From Mortierella hygrophila (Eukaryota > Mortierellomycota > Mortierellomycetes > Mortierellales > Mortierellaceae): 64,000 nucleotides of DNA. The stretch covers positions 1-64,000 of the forward strand of contig JAAAXW010000159.1 in assembly GCA_015680625.1 (NCBI GenBank), in the 5' to 3' direction. Positions 9,730 through 21,700 of this stretch are shown in pieces. The number at the start of each line of letters is the position of its first letter. The stretch's first letter is position 1. The notes under the pieces are model-generated. The model worked only from the letters and a program-made list of their open reading frames with translations. It ran no database searches and was not told the origin of the DNA. The position numbers and the translations under genes are program-made.

Positions 9730-11472
9730 TTAAAAGTCGGTCTTCTTCTCATCCTCCAACAACTTCTTGTCGTCAATGACGGCAACCTGGACAAATTCCT
9801 CAACAGCCTCCTCCTGCTGGATCTTGGCATAGCGGGCCTGGCGACGCTTGAGGATCAAGGCACGGAGAGACGTGGCAGAGGCAACAAACATCGACAAAGC
9901 AACCATAGCAGCAACCAAGAAGGCAGGCCAGTTGAGCGAGCGGAACCAGTCATCGATCGACTTCATGACCTCGTCCAAGTCAGATCCCTGGCAACCGTTG
10001 CCGCCAAGGGCGAGAGGGGTGTAGCTGCCGAGGGTACCGTCAGCCATGATCTCGATGACCTGCTGGGCGGCGTCGGTCTGGGTGATCTCGTGGCCGTTGA
10101 CCTCGACAATTGACTCCTGGAGGGTGACACGACGGATGATCGAACCATCCTCGGCGGTGACAAACTCGGTCGAGGCGGTGACCTGGACGGTGACGAGGCC
10201 AATGTCAAAGGCCTCCATGAGGTCCTCCATGGGAGTCTCGGGATCGAGGGCAGGGCCAACAACGACGCCTGCCTCGACGGTGACTGTGACCGTGACGGGC
10301 TCCTCTGGCTGTCCCGATTCCAATAGCAATGGGACCTTGTTCAAGAGGACCTATTGGATCATTGTAATTGTTATATTGCGTTAATACATCACTCACTTAA
10401 TAGCAGATTGGTACGTACGTATACATGGATGGGCTGCGGAACAAAATGATAAAAAAGGAACAAGGTGCAACGGGCACAGCGGTAGTGGTTGGCGGCGAAG
10501 TCGTTGGATATGTCGATTTGTCGATATATATGTTGATGTGTCTGTGGGTGAGTGGTTCACAAAAAGAGAGCCGAGCCCACATTTGTATCACTAATCGAAA
10601 GTACGGCGCCCTATGAGCAGTCAAAGTCTCGATATGGCATGACTGACTGTCACCGCCCACCTCTTCTCGCTCCGTTGTTGAGACAGCAATAATTGTGGTG
10701 GCAAATAAAAGTGCATTGAAATTGTCGACTGTACGTGTGTGTAAAAATAGGGGAGGGTCGATGATTGGGTTGGGGGGCACAGGGGAACTGTTGCTGTTGA
10801 GGGCAAGTGCAGAGGAGGAGGAACAACAAAAGGGCGAGTAAGATAGACAAGTTACCTCGTGGTTTTGAACGTCAAAGTCAAAGGCGACGGACATGACGCG
10901 CTCGGCGAGGAAGGTGCCGTCGTCGGCGAGGAGGTCATCGGTGCGCTGGACAGTAACAACAAAAGTATCGATGTTGGGGCCGGTGTGGACCTCCTTGACT
11001 TCCAATTGGGTGTCGGAGATATCGACCAGACGCTTGTCAACATCCTGTGCAGACACCAAAGCTAATTGTTAAGAGGAGAAGCAGAGTCGAGTCAGTGTTT
11101 CGTTTGAAGATAGGGAACAGGGGTATAGGGACGGGAAGATTGTTTTTTTAGGGGGTGAGGATAGGAAGGCAGTGCGGTAAGCAAGCGAGTGAGTCTGTAT
11201 GTGTGTGTGTGTGCGTGTGCGTGAGCGAGACACAAGAAAGAGAGAAAGAATGACGGGTGGTAGGGCAGTAAAGGCGCAGGAAGGGGAGGTCTTTCAGTGT
11301 GAAAGTAGTGCGAGTTGTTGAAGTAGGTGCATGTGTTCAAGGAAGAACGGAGGAGTGTTGGCAGTTGGCGAGTATGTTGGTTGAGAAGGTGAAGGAAAGA
11401 GAGTGTGTAATGGAGGAGAGGATGCTTACCAGCAAGAGCAACCAAGGCGGTGGCGATAGAGAACAGCTTCAT
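9730..11472 (-). CDS. Secreted or surface single-pass membrane protein, unknown family
   Basis: Three exons: complement(join(9730..10350, 10856..11061, 11430..11472)), 289 aa. Residues 1-17 (MKLFSIATALVALAG...) form a signal peptide with a small-residue cleavage region before VSAQD. The lumenal part, about 20-225, is rich in Val, Thr, Glu and Asp and reads as beta strands (VTVTVTVEAGVVVG, VTVQVTASTEFV). One pair of likely extracellular cysteines is not evident; only one Cys is near GNGCQGS. A hydrophobic segment at about 226-250 (PAFLVAAMVALSMFVAS) is followed by a basic stop-transfer LKRRQARYAK and a cytosolic tail of about 35 residues ending EKKTDF. The predicted topology is type I. No domain was recognised. 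Introns of 379 and 505 bases are long for this window. Confidence 0.8.
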
Positions 11473-12243
11473 GGTGGGGGGAGTGTGAGTGCGAGTGAGA
11501 GAGGTGGGGTTGAGTAGGGTGAGAGGAGGAGGGAAGAAGGAACAGGAAAAAGGGTATGAGGAAAGGAGGCTGAGTGGACGGAAGGAGGAAAGAAAGGGTC
11601 GTTAAGAAGAAAAGAAGATAGAAAAAGGCGGTGCCAAGCCCAGTCTTCCCCTTTGTCAAACTCAAGGAAGACATCAAGGGGTCACACATCCATCTCCTGC
11701 TATTGGTGTGCTGTTACAGCATTGCACGTGACCTGTCAGATGACAACCTCGCTCTGAAAAAGAAAAAAGGTCGACTGTTGGCTCTGCTGCTAGGATCGAT
11801 CAGAACTGGGAGTTGACTCCGTGCGAGAGTGTGGGCAGGGGGACAGATGATGACGAGAGGAAAAGAGTGACGAGTTCAATGTGGCGACGCAGGGCCATGA
11901 GCATATAACATAACATAAAGAAAAGAGCTGTTGTTCGGGAAGGATGGGAATACACCTTTGCTGCACTCGTCTCCTTTTTTTTGGTCTTCTTGTTGAAAGT
12001 CGCAATAAAAGGTGACGATAAAAATAGGATACTCTTTTTGTTCAGGGATGTCCTACTCTTGCTCAAGATAATATGTCTCCAATGCAACAAAAGAAAAGAA
12101 GTCGCTTAAAGAGAAAAGAAAGAAAAGGCATAGTAAGAATGAGAAGACATAGTTTCATGCGTCCTAGGGGTTTGACTCCTATCCTGTTACTTTCCCCTGC
12201 AGGTTCTTCCCTAAATGACGACAACAATGATAACAATTAGAAG

Positions 12244-12286
12244 GAACAAGAAGGAACCCTCGAGAACCCGTAGGAACCCTCGAGAA
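12244..12286 (+). promoter_or_regulatory. Step-type heat-shock element, five GAA boxes at exact 10-base spacing
   Basis: GAA triplets start at 12244, 12254, 12264, 12274 and 12284, so each pair is separated by seven bases. This matches the step-type HSE arrangement (nGAAn units with a five-base gap) known to bind heat-shock factor trimers. The stretch contains a 20-base unit (AGGAACCCTCGAGAACC plus three bases) repeated twice. It lies about 315-355 bases before the HSP70 start codon and is absent from the other promoters I read. Confidence 0.75.
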
Positions 12287-12519
12287 CCAGTGAGCATGAT
12301 CACCATGGCTCAGCTTTTCATAATACCCCATGGAAAGGACGAGAAACATCGAGAAGGTGATTCGATATCCGAATTAGGAAGGCGTGTCGAAGATGACGGA
12401 ATTGCTCATCCATTATAAGAACGGCGGTCGGTGCGCGTCGATTTCCTTCTTTTTTTTTCTTTCACTCACATCCTCACTCCTCTTCCACTTCACTTTTCCC
12501 ACACACTCACATCCACACT

Positions 12520-12526
12520 TATAAAA
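12520..12526 (+). promoter_or_regulatory. TATA box of HSP70
   Basis: TATAAAA, 73 bases before the start codon, in a C/A-rich leader. Position and sequence fit a strong inducible core promoter. Confidence 0.75.
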
Positions 12527-12598
12527 GAAGCAAGCTTCAGCCAACAAGCACACTCCACTCCTCTACTTTAACAAACACACCCATACACATACACAACC

Positions 12599-13526
12599 AT
12601 GGCTGCTGATCAAGGAAAAGGTATGCACCTCAAGCCCCCTTTCGCTACTTACATAGACTCACACTCCTTCGCTCTTGTCCCCTCTTTTATCTCCTCCCTT
12701 TTGCCGCCTTACTCACTACTTGGAAACGACACACACTCATACACGCTCTTCGATGGACTTTATCTTGGACTTTTCTCGATAACATCTGGATCTGGAAACA
12801 AAGAAACCACCCTCACAAGCTCGCCTTGGGATATGGATAACAAGGATGTGAACAAGTATCACCGCCTTCTCTCGCCATCATTTTTTTCTCACACTATGGA
12901 ACAACGCATAGCAGGAGCAACAAATGGACTAGACAGTCTCCTTTATGCAACACGCAGGACATGCATGGATACACCGTCACTTCTCTTTTGTTCTTTATCG
13001 TTCGGCGCCCTTCTTCCACTCCTCTTTCTCTCACCAAGTGTGAATCACGTGTACTGTTGGTGATGATATTGATGACGACCTTGATCACTAACCAATACCT
13101 TCTTCCAATCACCATCCAATAGCTGTCGGAATTGATCTCGGAACCACCTACTCGTGCGTCGCCGTGTGGCAAAACGACCGAGTCGAAATCATTGCCAACG
13201 ACCAGGGTAACCGCACCACCCCCTCTTATGTCGCCTTCACCGATTCCGAGCGTCTCATCGGTGACGCCGCCAAGAACCAGGTTGCCATGAACCCCGTCAA
13301 CACCGTCTTCGACGCCAAGCGCCTCATTGGTCGCCGCTTCGACGACAAGGATGTCCAGTCTGACATGAAGCACTGGCCCTTCAAGGTCATCGACAAGGCA
13401 ACAAAGCCCTACATCCAGGTCGAATACAAGGGCGAAACCAAGGAGTTCACCCCCGAGGAAATCTCCTCGATGGTCCTCACAAAGATGCGCGAGACCGCAG
13501 AGGCGTACCTCGGAACCACCATCAGC

Positions 13527-13558
<32 letters not shown>

Positions 13559-14402
13559 TGACTCCCAGCGTCAGGCTACTAAGGACTCTGGTATGATTGC
13601 CGGCCTCAACGTCCTCCGCATCATCAACGAGCCTACTGCTGCTGCTATTGCCTATGGATTGGACAAGAAGACCGTCGGAGAGAAGAACGTCCTCATTTTC
13701 GATCTCGGCGGTGGTACCTTTGATGTCTCCCTCCTCACCATCGAGGATGGAATCTTTGAGGTCAAGGCCACCGCCGGTGACACTCACTTGGGAGGCGAGG
13801 ATTTCGACAATCGTCTCGTCAACCACTTTGTCCAAGAGTTCAAGCGCAAGCACAAGAAGGATCTCTCGTCCAACCCTCGCGCACTCCGCCGTCTCCGCAC
13901 CGCCTGCGAGCGTGCCAAGCGTTCGCTCTCTTCGTCTGCCCAGACCTCGATCGAGATCGACTCTCTCTTTGAAGGTGTTGATTTCTACACTTCCTTGACC
14001 CGTGCCCGTTTCGAGGAGCTCAACCAGGACCTCTTCCGCAACACCATGGAGCCCGTCGAGAAGGTCCTCCGCGACTCCAAGATCGACAAGGGTCTCGTCG
14101 ACGAGATCGTTCTCGTCGGTGGCTCCACCCGTATCCCCAAGATCCAGAAGATGGTCTCCGACTTCTTCAACGGCAAGGAGCCCAACAAGTCCATCAACCC
14201 CGATGAGGCCGTCGCCTACGGTGCAGCCGTCCAGGCTGCCATTCTTACCGGTGACACATCCGAGAAGACTCAGGATCTCCTCTTGCTCGATGTTGCTCCT
14301 CTCTCACTCGGAATTGAGACCGCCGGAGGAGTCATGACTGCCCTCATCAAGCGCAATACCACCGTCCCCACCAAGAAGTCAGAGACCTTCTCGACCTACG
14401 CA

Positions 14403-14433
<31 letters not shown>

Positions 14434-15041
14434 ACGAGGGTGAGCGTGCCCGCACCAAGGATAACAACCTCCTCGGCAAGTTCGAGCTCACCGGTATCCC
14501 CCCTGCCCCTCGCGGTGTTCCTCAGATCGAGGTCGTCTTTGATATTGATGCCAACGGTATCTTGAACGTCTCTGCTGTCGAAAAGTCCACCGGTCGCGCC
14601 AACAAGATCACCATCACCAACGACAAGGGCCGTCTCTCCAAGGAGGACATTGAACGCATGGTCAACGAGGCCGAGAAGTACAAGGCCGAGGACGAGGCAG
14701 CCACTGCCCGCATCCAGGCTAAGAACGGACTCGAATCGTTTGCCTTCAACATCAAGAACTCTTTGGCCGACGAGAAGGTCGGTGGCAAGCTCGATGCTGA
14801 CGACAAGAAGAAGCTCGAGGATGCCTGCCAGGAGGTCATTACTTGGCTCGACGGCAACCAGGAGGCCGAGAAGGAGGAGTTTGAGGCCAAACAGAAGCAC
14901 CTCGAGGAGATCTCCAACCCCATCATGATGAAAATCTACGGCGGCGCCGGTGCTCCCCCCGGTGCTGGTGCTGGCGGTGCTCCCCCCGGTGGCTTCCCTG
15001 GCGCAGGCGAGTCCGAGCCTACCATCGAAGAGGTCGACTAA
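12599..15041 (+). CDS. Cytosolic heat shock protein 70 (Ssa type)
   Basis: ATP-dependent chaperone of the cytosol and nucleus. Model: join(12599..12620, 13123..15041), 646 aa, the usual length. The first exon encodes MAADQGK plus one base; the second begins AVGIDLGTTYS. ATPase motifs are complete: IDLGTTYS (11-18), IFDLGGGTFDVSLL, VLVGGSTRIPKIQ. The substrate-binding part has TYADNQPGVLIQVYEGER and ends in a Gly/Ala/Pro-rich segment and IEEVD, the TPR-cochaperone signal that marks cytosolic members. The start is fixed by the short exon joining in phase to the conserved N-terminus. The 502-base intron after codon 7 is unusual for a strongly inducible HSP70. The promoter carries a step HSE and a TATA box. 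AATAAATAAA lies near 15178. Decayed copies follow downstream. Confidence 0.97.
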
Positions 15042-15619
15042 ACCATTAAGTCTTCCTTTCTCAACACATCCCACCGCTTTGTTCACTTTCAACACACATG
15101 TACTTTTCTGTTTTCTCAATCTATCCCTCCTTCCCCCATGCGTCTTTGGCATATCCTGTAGCAACACCAATCTGTAAATAAATAAAAAATGAATCGCAAT
15201 AATCAAAACGTCAATGAACTTTAAAAGAATGCCACTTGTACTTGAGAACGAACCATTATTGCATGAGCACAAGTTGTTCTGGATGGCATGATCTTAGCCC
15301 TTTGTCTTTTTTTGCCCGTGGTACAAATGAACTCTAAAAAAAATCGAATAGAAGAAGAGGGGCATGGGGATAGGATGCACTATGAAGGAGAGTGAAGAAA
15401 AGGGGGGGTCGATGGAAATCCACTATGCGGTCTTCATTTCACCCATTCTTTCCACATGTACTCGCTCAACAAGGAACTTCCAAGGACATGAACAAGCGCG
15501 AAACGATCACTGCTGATGGCGCCTCACGAAACTCATAGGTCGCCTCTTCTTTTCTCACTTTTCGTTCATCATCAAGGCATGCAAGGAACCATTCAAAGTC
15601 GCACTCTCATCCGAATGAA
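15042..15619. other. 3' flank of HSP70, no gene seen
   Basis: Contains the HSP70 3' UTR with AATAAATAAAAA near 15178-15188. After that there are low-complexity A/G-rich stretches (about 15330-15410). No recognisable coding content before the first Hsp70-like fragment. Confidence 0.55.
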
Positions 15620-16240
15620 CATGTCAAAGAGATGACCCTTTGTCCGTGAGCTCAAGGAGAAGTATCCTAATAACAACTATAATGATCCTTGTGCCCTCAA
15701 TCGCGTCCAAACCGCCTATGAGCAAGCCAAGATTGCTCACTTCTCGTCCTCTCAGACCGAGATTGCGGCGTTGGTTTCAGACCTACTTTGACCCACGCCC
15801 GTTTTGAAGAGATCACCTTCAATACCGACTCCCAATATTAACAAGTAATCTGTCCATGACGTTGCCTTTGTTGGTAGTTCAAGTAGGGTTTCCAAGTTCC
15901 AGAAGATGGCCTTTGACTTCTTCTACGGCAAGGAGACCTACAAATCCATCAACGCCGACGAGGCCGTTGTCTAAGGCGCAGCTGTCCAGACCGTCATACC
16001 CATCGGCGACACCTCCGAGAAAACCCAGGATCTCCTCTTTGTTCGATGTTGCTCCTCTTTCGCTCGGGATTAAGACCGCCAGAGGAGTCATAGCTGCCCT
16101 CATGTAGCCCAACACCACTGTCCCAGCCAAGGGACACAATACCTTCGCTACTGTCGCTGACAACCACGCTAGGGTCTTGCCCAAGGTCTACAAAGGCGAG
16201 CGTCATGTAAATCACGGACAGCAACTTGGCAAGTCCGAGG
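15620..16240 (+). pseudogene. Hsp70 pseudogene fragment (middle part of the protein)
   Basis: Alignable by eye with the intact HSP70 from about residue 225 to 440. ALNRVQTAYEQAK matches the ALRRLRTACERAK stretch. VAFVGSSSRVSKFQKMAFDF matches the VLVGGSTRIPK region. CGKETYKSINADEAVV, the SEKTQDLLF segment, DVAPLSLGIKTARGVIAALM and KVYKGERH follow in the same order as in the gene. Frameshifts and stops (for example after DEAVV and after GVIAALM) rule out a product. Sequence before and after this block does not match Hsp70. Confidence 0.85.
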
Positions 16241-16334
16241 TCATCGGTGTTCCATTCCCCCCCCCGCCTGGCGGCGGCATGGCTCATGTACCCATCTTTG
16301 TCTCGCCTTTCCTTTCTTTTTTCATTGCTTGACA

Positions 16335-17000
16335 TAGAGATCGGAAGCGACCTTGGAACTTCCTACACTAGCGTATCGGTGTAAAAGAACGACGCCGTAG
16401 ATCCCCGTCAACAAGGAGGGGCAACGAAAAGCCGGAGGTACAATGTCGCCTTTACAGGATCACCTGGGGGTTCAGGTCGGAGAGACAACGAAGGGTCAGG
16501 CGATGGACAATGTCATCAGTCGTCCAGTCAGACGTAAACCTCTGATTTGTTCAAGGTGGTCGGCGACAAGAAAAAAACCCCGCCTCGCATTGAAGTCGAC
16601 AAAAAAGGGCGGGACCAAGCAGTTTTTGTTCCCTAGGAGATTTGCCACCATAATCCAGTTCCAAGTTGCGCAAAAGCTGCTGTAGCACATCTCACCCCAA
16701 GCTGCCTGTTATTTCTATCCTTGTGTACTGTACGGACTCTCAGCATCAGGCGACCAATGATCCAGGAACAATTACCGGCCTCGATCCAGAAGGAAGATCA
16801 ATGGAGAAAAGAAGTGTGGATGTTTTTATTGAAAAAAAGAAAATGTTCAAATAAAGGAGGCATGGAGTATTCATGCCAGAGGGGAATATGGTTGGGAGGA
16901 GCTGAAAGTCGTGGAACATGGGGCCCTGTCTGCCGAAGGAGGAGATTGAGTGCATGGTCAAGGAAGCCGCCGATTTCCCCCTCGAGGAGTAAACTGAAAA
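16335..17000 (+). pseudogene. Hsp70 pseudogene fragment (N-terminal part plus a lid piece)
   Basis: Starts with IEIGSDLGTSYTSVSV, matching the AVGIDLGTTYSCVAV start of exon 2 of the intact gene, directly after an AG that aligns with its intron acceptor. It continues with a QSDVNL...FKVV-like piece at about 16515-16570, then YCTDSQHQATNDPGTITGL at about 16720-16780 (matching YFNDSQRQATKDSGMIAGL). It then jumps to a lid-helix piece (LPKEEIECMVKEAA-like) at about 16930-16990. Residues of about 150-505 are missing between the last two. Several stops and frameshifts are present. The retained acceptor argues for DNA-level duplication rather than a retrocopy. Confidence 0.8.
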
Positions 17001-18740
17001 TACTTTGGTAACAACGTCGTTCCTCTTCAACGTCAATCATTCATGTCACAAATACTCTCATGCCAATGGACGATACATACGCAACGCGGATCGTCTTCCG
17101 ATTCATTGTCGTTTTCAGTAAGCAGGAAGACGAAGGAGAAGAAGAAAGGAAATTAATCAGCATTACGCGTCCTCTCCCATCTCTATCCCTTTTTGTTCAT
17201 GTTGAATGGTGTGTGGAGATTGAAAAAGAACGAGACTGCCTTCTCTTCCTTCCTCTTGCATGCACCACTGGATGAAAAGAAGAAGAAAAAAAAAGGAATT
17301 GAAACAGCGCAGCAAAGAAGGAAGGACAAGGTTTCCTGATTTGGGTTGAATGTCAACAACGACACGCCTTGGCGATGATGAGATCTGTCCTCATCCATAC
17401 CTTATTTCACTTTTACTCTTCTGTCTCTCTCTCTCCTTCTGTGGTAGGAGGGGAATGGTGCAAAGAAGGTGTCATTTTACTCTGGGGGCACGAGTGAATG
17501 AGTGAGAGTTAAAAAGAGAGCGTGGTATGGATAGTGTTATGAATGGCCGATCTTTGTGTCCTTTCCATGGGAAGGTGCAAGCATAAGGTTAGAATGAACA
17601 TCGTGTCCAAAAAGAGTCTCGTTTTGCCTTTTCGACAACAGCTTGTGATCTCGCCGAGGAGACCCAGAGGAGAGACAAGACAGCACCATCCCAGTTCGAT
17701 CCAGAGATTCAGAAACATAATGAGGGTCCAGGTAAAATCAAAGTAAAGGCAGAGGAGTAGGACGAAAAAGAAGAAACAGCGCAGAAGCAAAAGAACATTT
17801 TATTGTTAATTTGTCAGCGGGGGAGAAAAAACTAGTGAAAGGGATAGAGAATAGGGGAAGGGAGCGGAGACTCGCTGTTGGTATTGCTTTCTAATGGTAC
17901 TTTGCTATTCTAGTCTTCTTTCATCAAAAAATAAAGGTGAACATGCACGGGCACAGGATGGGATCAATCGACGCTCTGTTGTGCAACCGTACGATAAAAG
18001 AAAAGGGTACAGCACAACGCTAGCAATTGCGTATTCGAGTGTTGCGTATATGTGTGGGTTGGCGTGAGTGTCTTCTCCTTGGACAATTTGTAACATTGTG
18101 TTTTCTTTTCCTTGTGGGTGCTGCGTGGCATATCGATTCGATGACCGGTAGGGTACTATTTAGCATAGGGTGTTGCTTACAGAGCACAAAAACAAAACAA
18201 AACGGCGAGGAGAAAGAAGACGAGAAGGGGGATGGCGGAGAGGAAAAAGGGGTCCATCCAATTTGCACTTTGCTCCAAACGAGGTAACGTTAATAATGTA
18301 TGGAACCCACTCACAATACTGACCTTTTCTGTTGGACAAGAAGTAAAATGCCGTTCCTCGGTGTTTGTATTTCTGTATTCCCCGGTCACTCTTCATTTAC
18401 AAGACATAAATACCCTCGATCCCCCATGCTCGGATTCTCCTTTTTCTTCCCTTTTCCTCCTTCTTTCCTTTATCCCGTTTATTCTCTAAAAGATCCCCAT
18501 CTGGAGAAAACGATCATCCTCGCCCCTTGTCTTTTACTACTATATATACCTTAATACCCATTCTCTCCCTTCTCCTCTCTCCTCTTCTCTTCTCCCCTCT
18601 CTCTCTTCTCTCCTCTTTCCTTCATTTATTTGGGCGTAGCCGTTCATTTGACCTTTGACTCCACTCTCAATTGCAACACGATCCATTGACTGAGATCTCA
18701 CAAACAGCCGCTATTGCAACAATACTATCCCCTCCACACA
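17001..18740. other. Intergenic, no gene seen; C/T-rich leader of the ABC gene at its end
   Basis: No frame with family motifs. Nearest to the ABC transporter there is a pyrimidine-rich block (about 18560-18640, CTCTTCTCTCCTC type) and a short TATATATACC near 18541. The rest is mixed low-complexity DNA. Confidence 0.5.
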
Positions 18741-21700
18741 ATGAGCATCGACTCATTCTGCCACGACCCTGAGGGTTGGGTACGTATCTCCTGTCTGGCG
18801 TCGTCTTTGTTTTCACTTTGCCCTCTCACTTCCATCCGATCATCGTGTTACTTACCATTCATTTCTCGATATCATCCATCGCTCACAAATAGGGTCCAAC
18901 GAGCCATACTCGTCCCGATCTGACACCGTGTATGGAAAACACGATCCTGCTTACTCTCCCTTCCCTCATCGGAGTTCTCTACTTTGGCTACTCTGTCTTC
19001 TCGATGTCGCGACACGGCAAACCACACAATCTCGGTCGCACAAACATCATCTATTGGCCATCTCAAATTTTCATCCTCGCCAGCGTCGTGGCCTTGATCG
19101 CCAGAGCTGCCGTCCTCAACCAGTCTGGTTACGTCCCCGCCACCATGCTCAGCACCATCTCTCTCATCGTTGCCTGGGTACGTTACCTTGCTTTGGATGT
19201 TGGGTCGCCATTTGAAAATCTTAGAACCCTTTTAAGACCAACTTTCTAACTTTGTTATCTTTTTGTACCTGCATCAATGTGTAGGCGGCGGCAATGGTTC
19301 TGAACCACTTTCAACACCAACAAGAAATCCGCTCGTCCGATCCAATCTTTACACTCTACGTCTTCTCCATCGTCGCAAGCGCAATCAACATCCGCACAAT
19401 GGCTCTCCTCAACCAAACCGACCAGGCCCAGTTTAAGGCCTTTATCGCCTTCTTTGCCTTCAGCTTTGCAGGATTCATTGTCGAGGCTTGGCCCCGAAGC
19501 GGGACACAGGTCCAAATCAAGAGTGGCGCCAGTCGATTCGAAAAGGCAAACCTCTTCTCGCGTCTCTCATTCGACTACCTGCAACCCATCATCACTCAGG
19601 GATACAAGGCTCCACTTGCTGCAAAGGATATTGCCGGGATGGTGCCTCGTCGCATCAAGACCGAATTCAGTCACGATAACCTCAACAACCACTGGCAAAA
19701 GGCTATCGCCAAGGCTGCTGCCAAGGGTACCAAGCCTAGTCTATTCTGGACCGTCATGACCTCATTTGGATCTCTGTGGGTTCCCATCATGGTCTACCGC
19801 ATTATCGCCTCGACCTTGACCTATGTTTTGCCCACTCTCCTGAACGAGCTGTTGAGCTTCATTGGATCGTATGACACCGCCAACTCAGAGCCTGTTTCCT
19901 TGGGAGTGATCCTGGCGTTTGGAATGTTCTTTGCCTCGCTTTTGAACTCGTTCTTTATGGCCCAGTACTTCCAGGGTTCCTTGGATGTTGGTGTTGAGGC
20001 CAGGACGGCGCTCATTGCCATGATCTACCGCAAGTCGTTGAAGCTCTCGAGTGCTGCCAAGCAAAAGTCGACTGCAGGAGAGATCAACAACCATATGAGT
20101 GTTGATGCCGAGCGCTGGAACGATGCCATTACCTTCTTCCCCATGTTTATCTCCATCCCGTAAGTCATCCCTTTGCTGTTGTCTGGTACACAATGCTTGT
20201 CTAATGCAGTACAAGCAACTAACGAGGAGTGATTCTTCTATCTGTTTAATTATTGCATCCAACTAGATACGAGCTGTGTATTGCCCTCTGGCTTTGTAAG
20301 TTGTTGTGTTGGTTTTAATTGCCTTGCAGGCCGAGGATTTTTTATGTCAAAAGGTGCAACAACTAACCTGGTTTCATTCCATTGACCCTTGTAGTGTACC
20401 AGCAGATCGGATGGTCGGTGTTTACGGGTCTGGCTACGATCCTCATCATGATCCCCGTGCAGGGCATCGTCGGCAAGTACTTCACCAAGGCCAAGGCCGG
20501 CAAGCTCGAGTCCATGGACGGACGCATCCGCATCATGAATGAGATCCTTTCTGGTATCAAGATCGTCAAACTCTACGGCTGGGAGGACTCCTTCAAGGAG
20601 CGTGTTGCCGTCTTCCGAAACCGCGAGCTCTCCAGTCTCCGCAAGATCGGTACCATTTTCTCGTACATGTCGATCATGTTCCAGTCGATGCCTCTCATCG
20701 TCTCCTTGGTCGCCTTCACCGTTTATGCCACCGTTGGAGGACCCAACTTTGGCCCTGGTGATATGAGTCCCCAGAAGGTCTTTGTTTCTATCTCGCTCTT
20801 TGGTATGCTCAACCGTCCCATTGGAATGTTGTCCCACATTATCGCCTTGACCATCAGTGTTACCGTCGCAACCAACCGTATTCAAAAGTTCCTCTTGGCA
20901 GAGGAAATCTTGGGCACCACCACCGAGTCCATCAAGACCCTGCCCGAGGATCGTACCATTCCTGTCATCGAGATCAAGGACGGTGTTTTCGCCTGGGAGA
21001 CCGAAGGTCCTGAAGTCGAGAGCCCCAAGGAACAAAAGGCACGCGAAAAGCAGGAAGTCAAGAAGCAAGCCCAGCTTGAGAAGGAGGCCCGCAAGGCCGG
21101 AAAGCCCATTCCCGTGAAAGACGCCCCTGTTGAGAAGGACTATGGTCCTACCTTGACTAACATCAACCTCGCCATTGCTCGCGGTGACCTGACCGCTGTC
21201 GTCGGACGTGTCGGCCAGGGCAAGACCTCGTTGTTGAATGCCATTATCGGAGACATGTACAAGCGCCAGGGGTCGGTCCGCGTCTACGGCAGGATGGCCT
21301 ACGTCGCCCAGCAGGCTTGGATTGTCAACGCCACCATGCGCGACAACATTTTGTTTGGAAACGAGTTTGACCAGGCTCGCTACGACCACGTCCTCATGGC
21401 CTCTGGATTGCTTCCCGATATCGATATGCTCCCTGCTGGTGACCAGACCGAGATTGGCGAGCGTGGAATCAACCTGTCTGGAGGCCAGAAGCAGCGTGTC
21501 TCACTTGCCCGTGCCGCCTACGAGAATGCTGATGTCTACCTGTTTGATGACCCCCTGAGCGCCGTTGATGCCCATGTTGACCAACACCTCTGGCAGCACT
21601 TGATCGGACCTACCGGATTGCTCAAGGACAAGACTCGTGTCTTGGTCACCCATGCCATTCACCACTTGGAGCACGCAGACCAAATTGTTGTCATCAAGGA

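Larger units (their letters stand above)
11473..12598. other. Divergent promoter region between the membrane-protein gene and HSP70
   Basis: Holds the leader of the minus-strand gene (about 11473-11650), the heat-shock element cluster at 12244-12286, the TATA box at 12520-12526 and the C/A-rich leader of HSP70 up to 12598. No coding frame is supported here. Confidence 0.7.

Noticed and set aside
12894..13853. Minus-strand frame of 319 codons opposite HSP70
   Set aside because: Antisense shadow caused by the codon bias of HSP70; no family motif or start context.
20250..21389. Minus-strand frame of 379 codons opposite the ABC transporter
   Set aside because: Shadow of NBD1 coding sequence; the Walker and signature motifs are on the plus strand.
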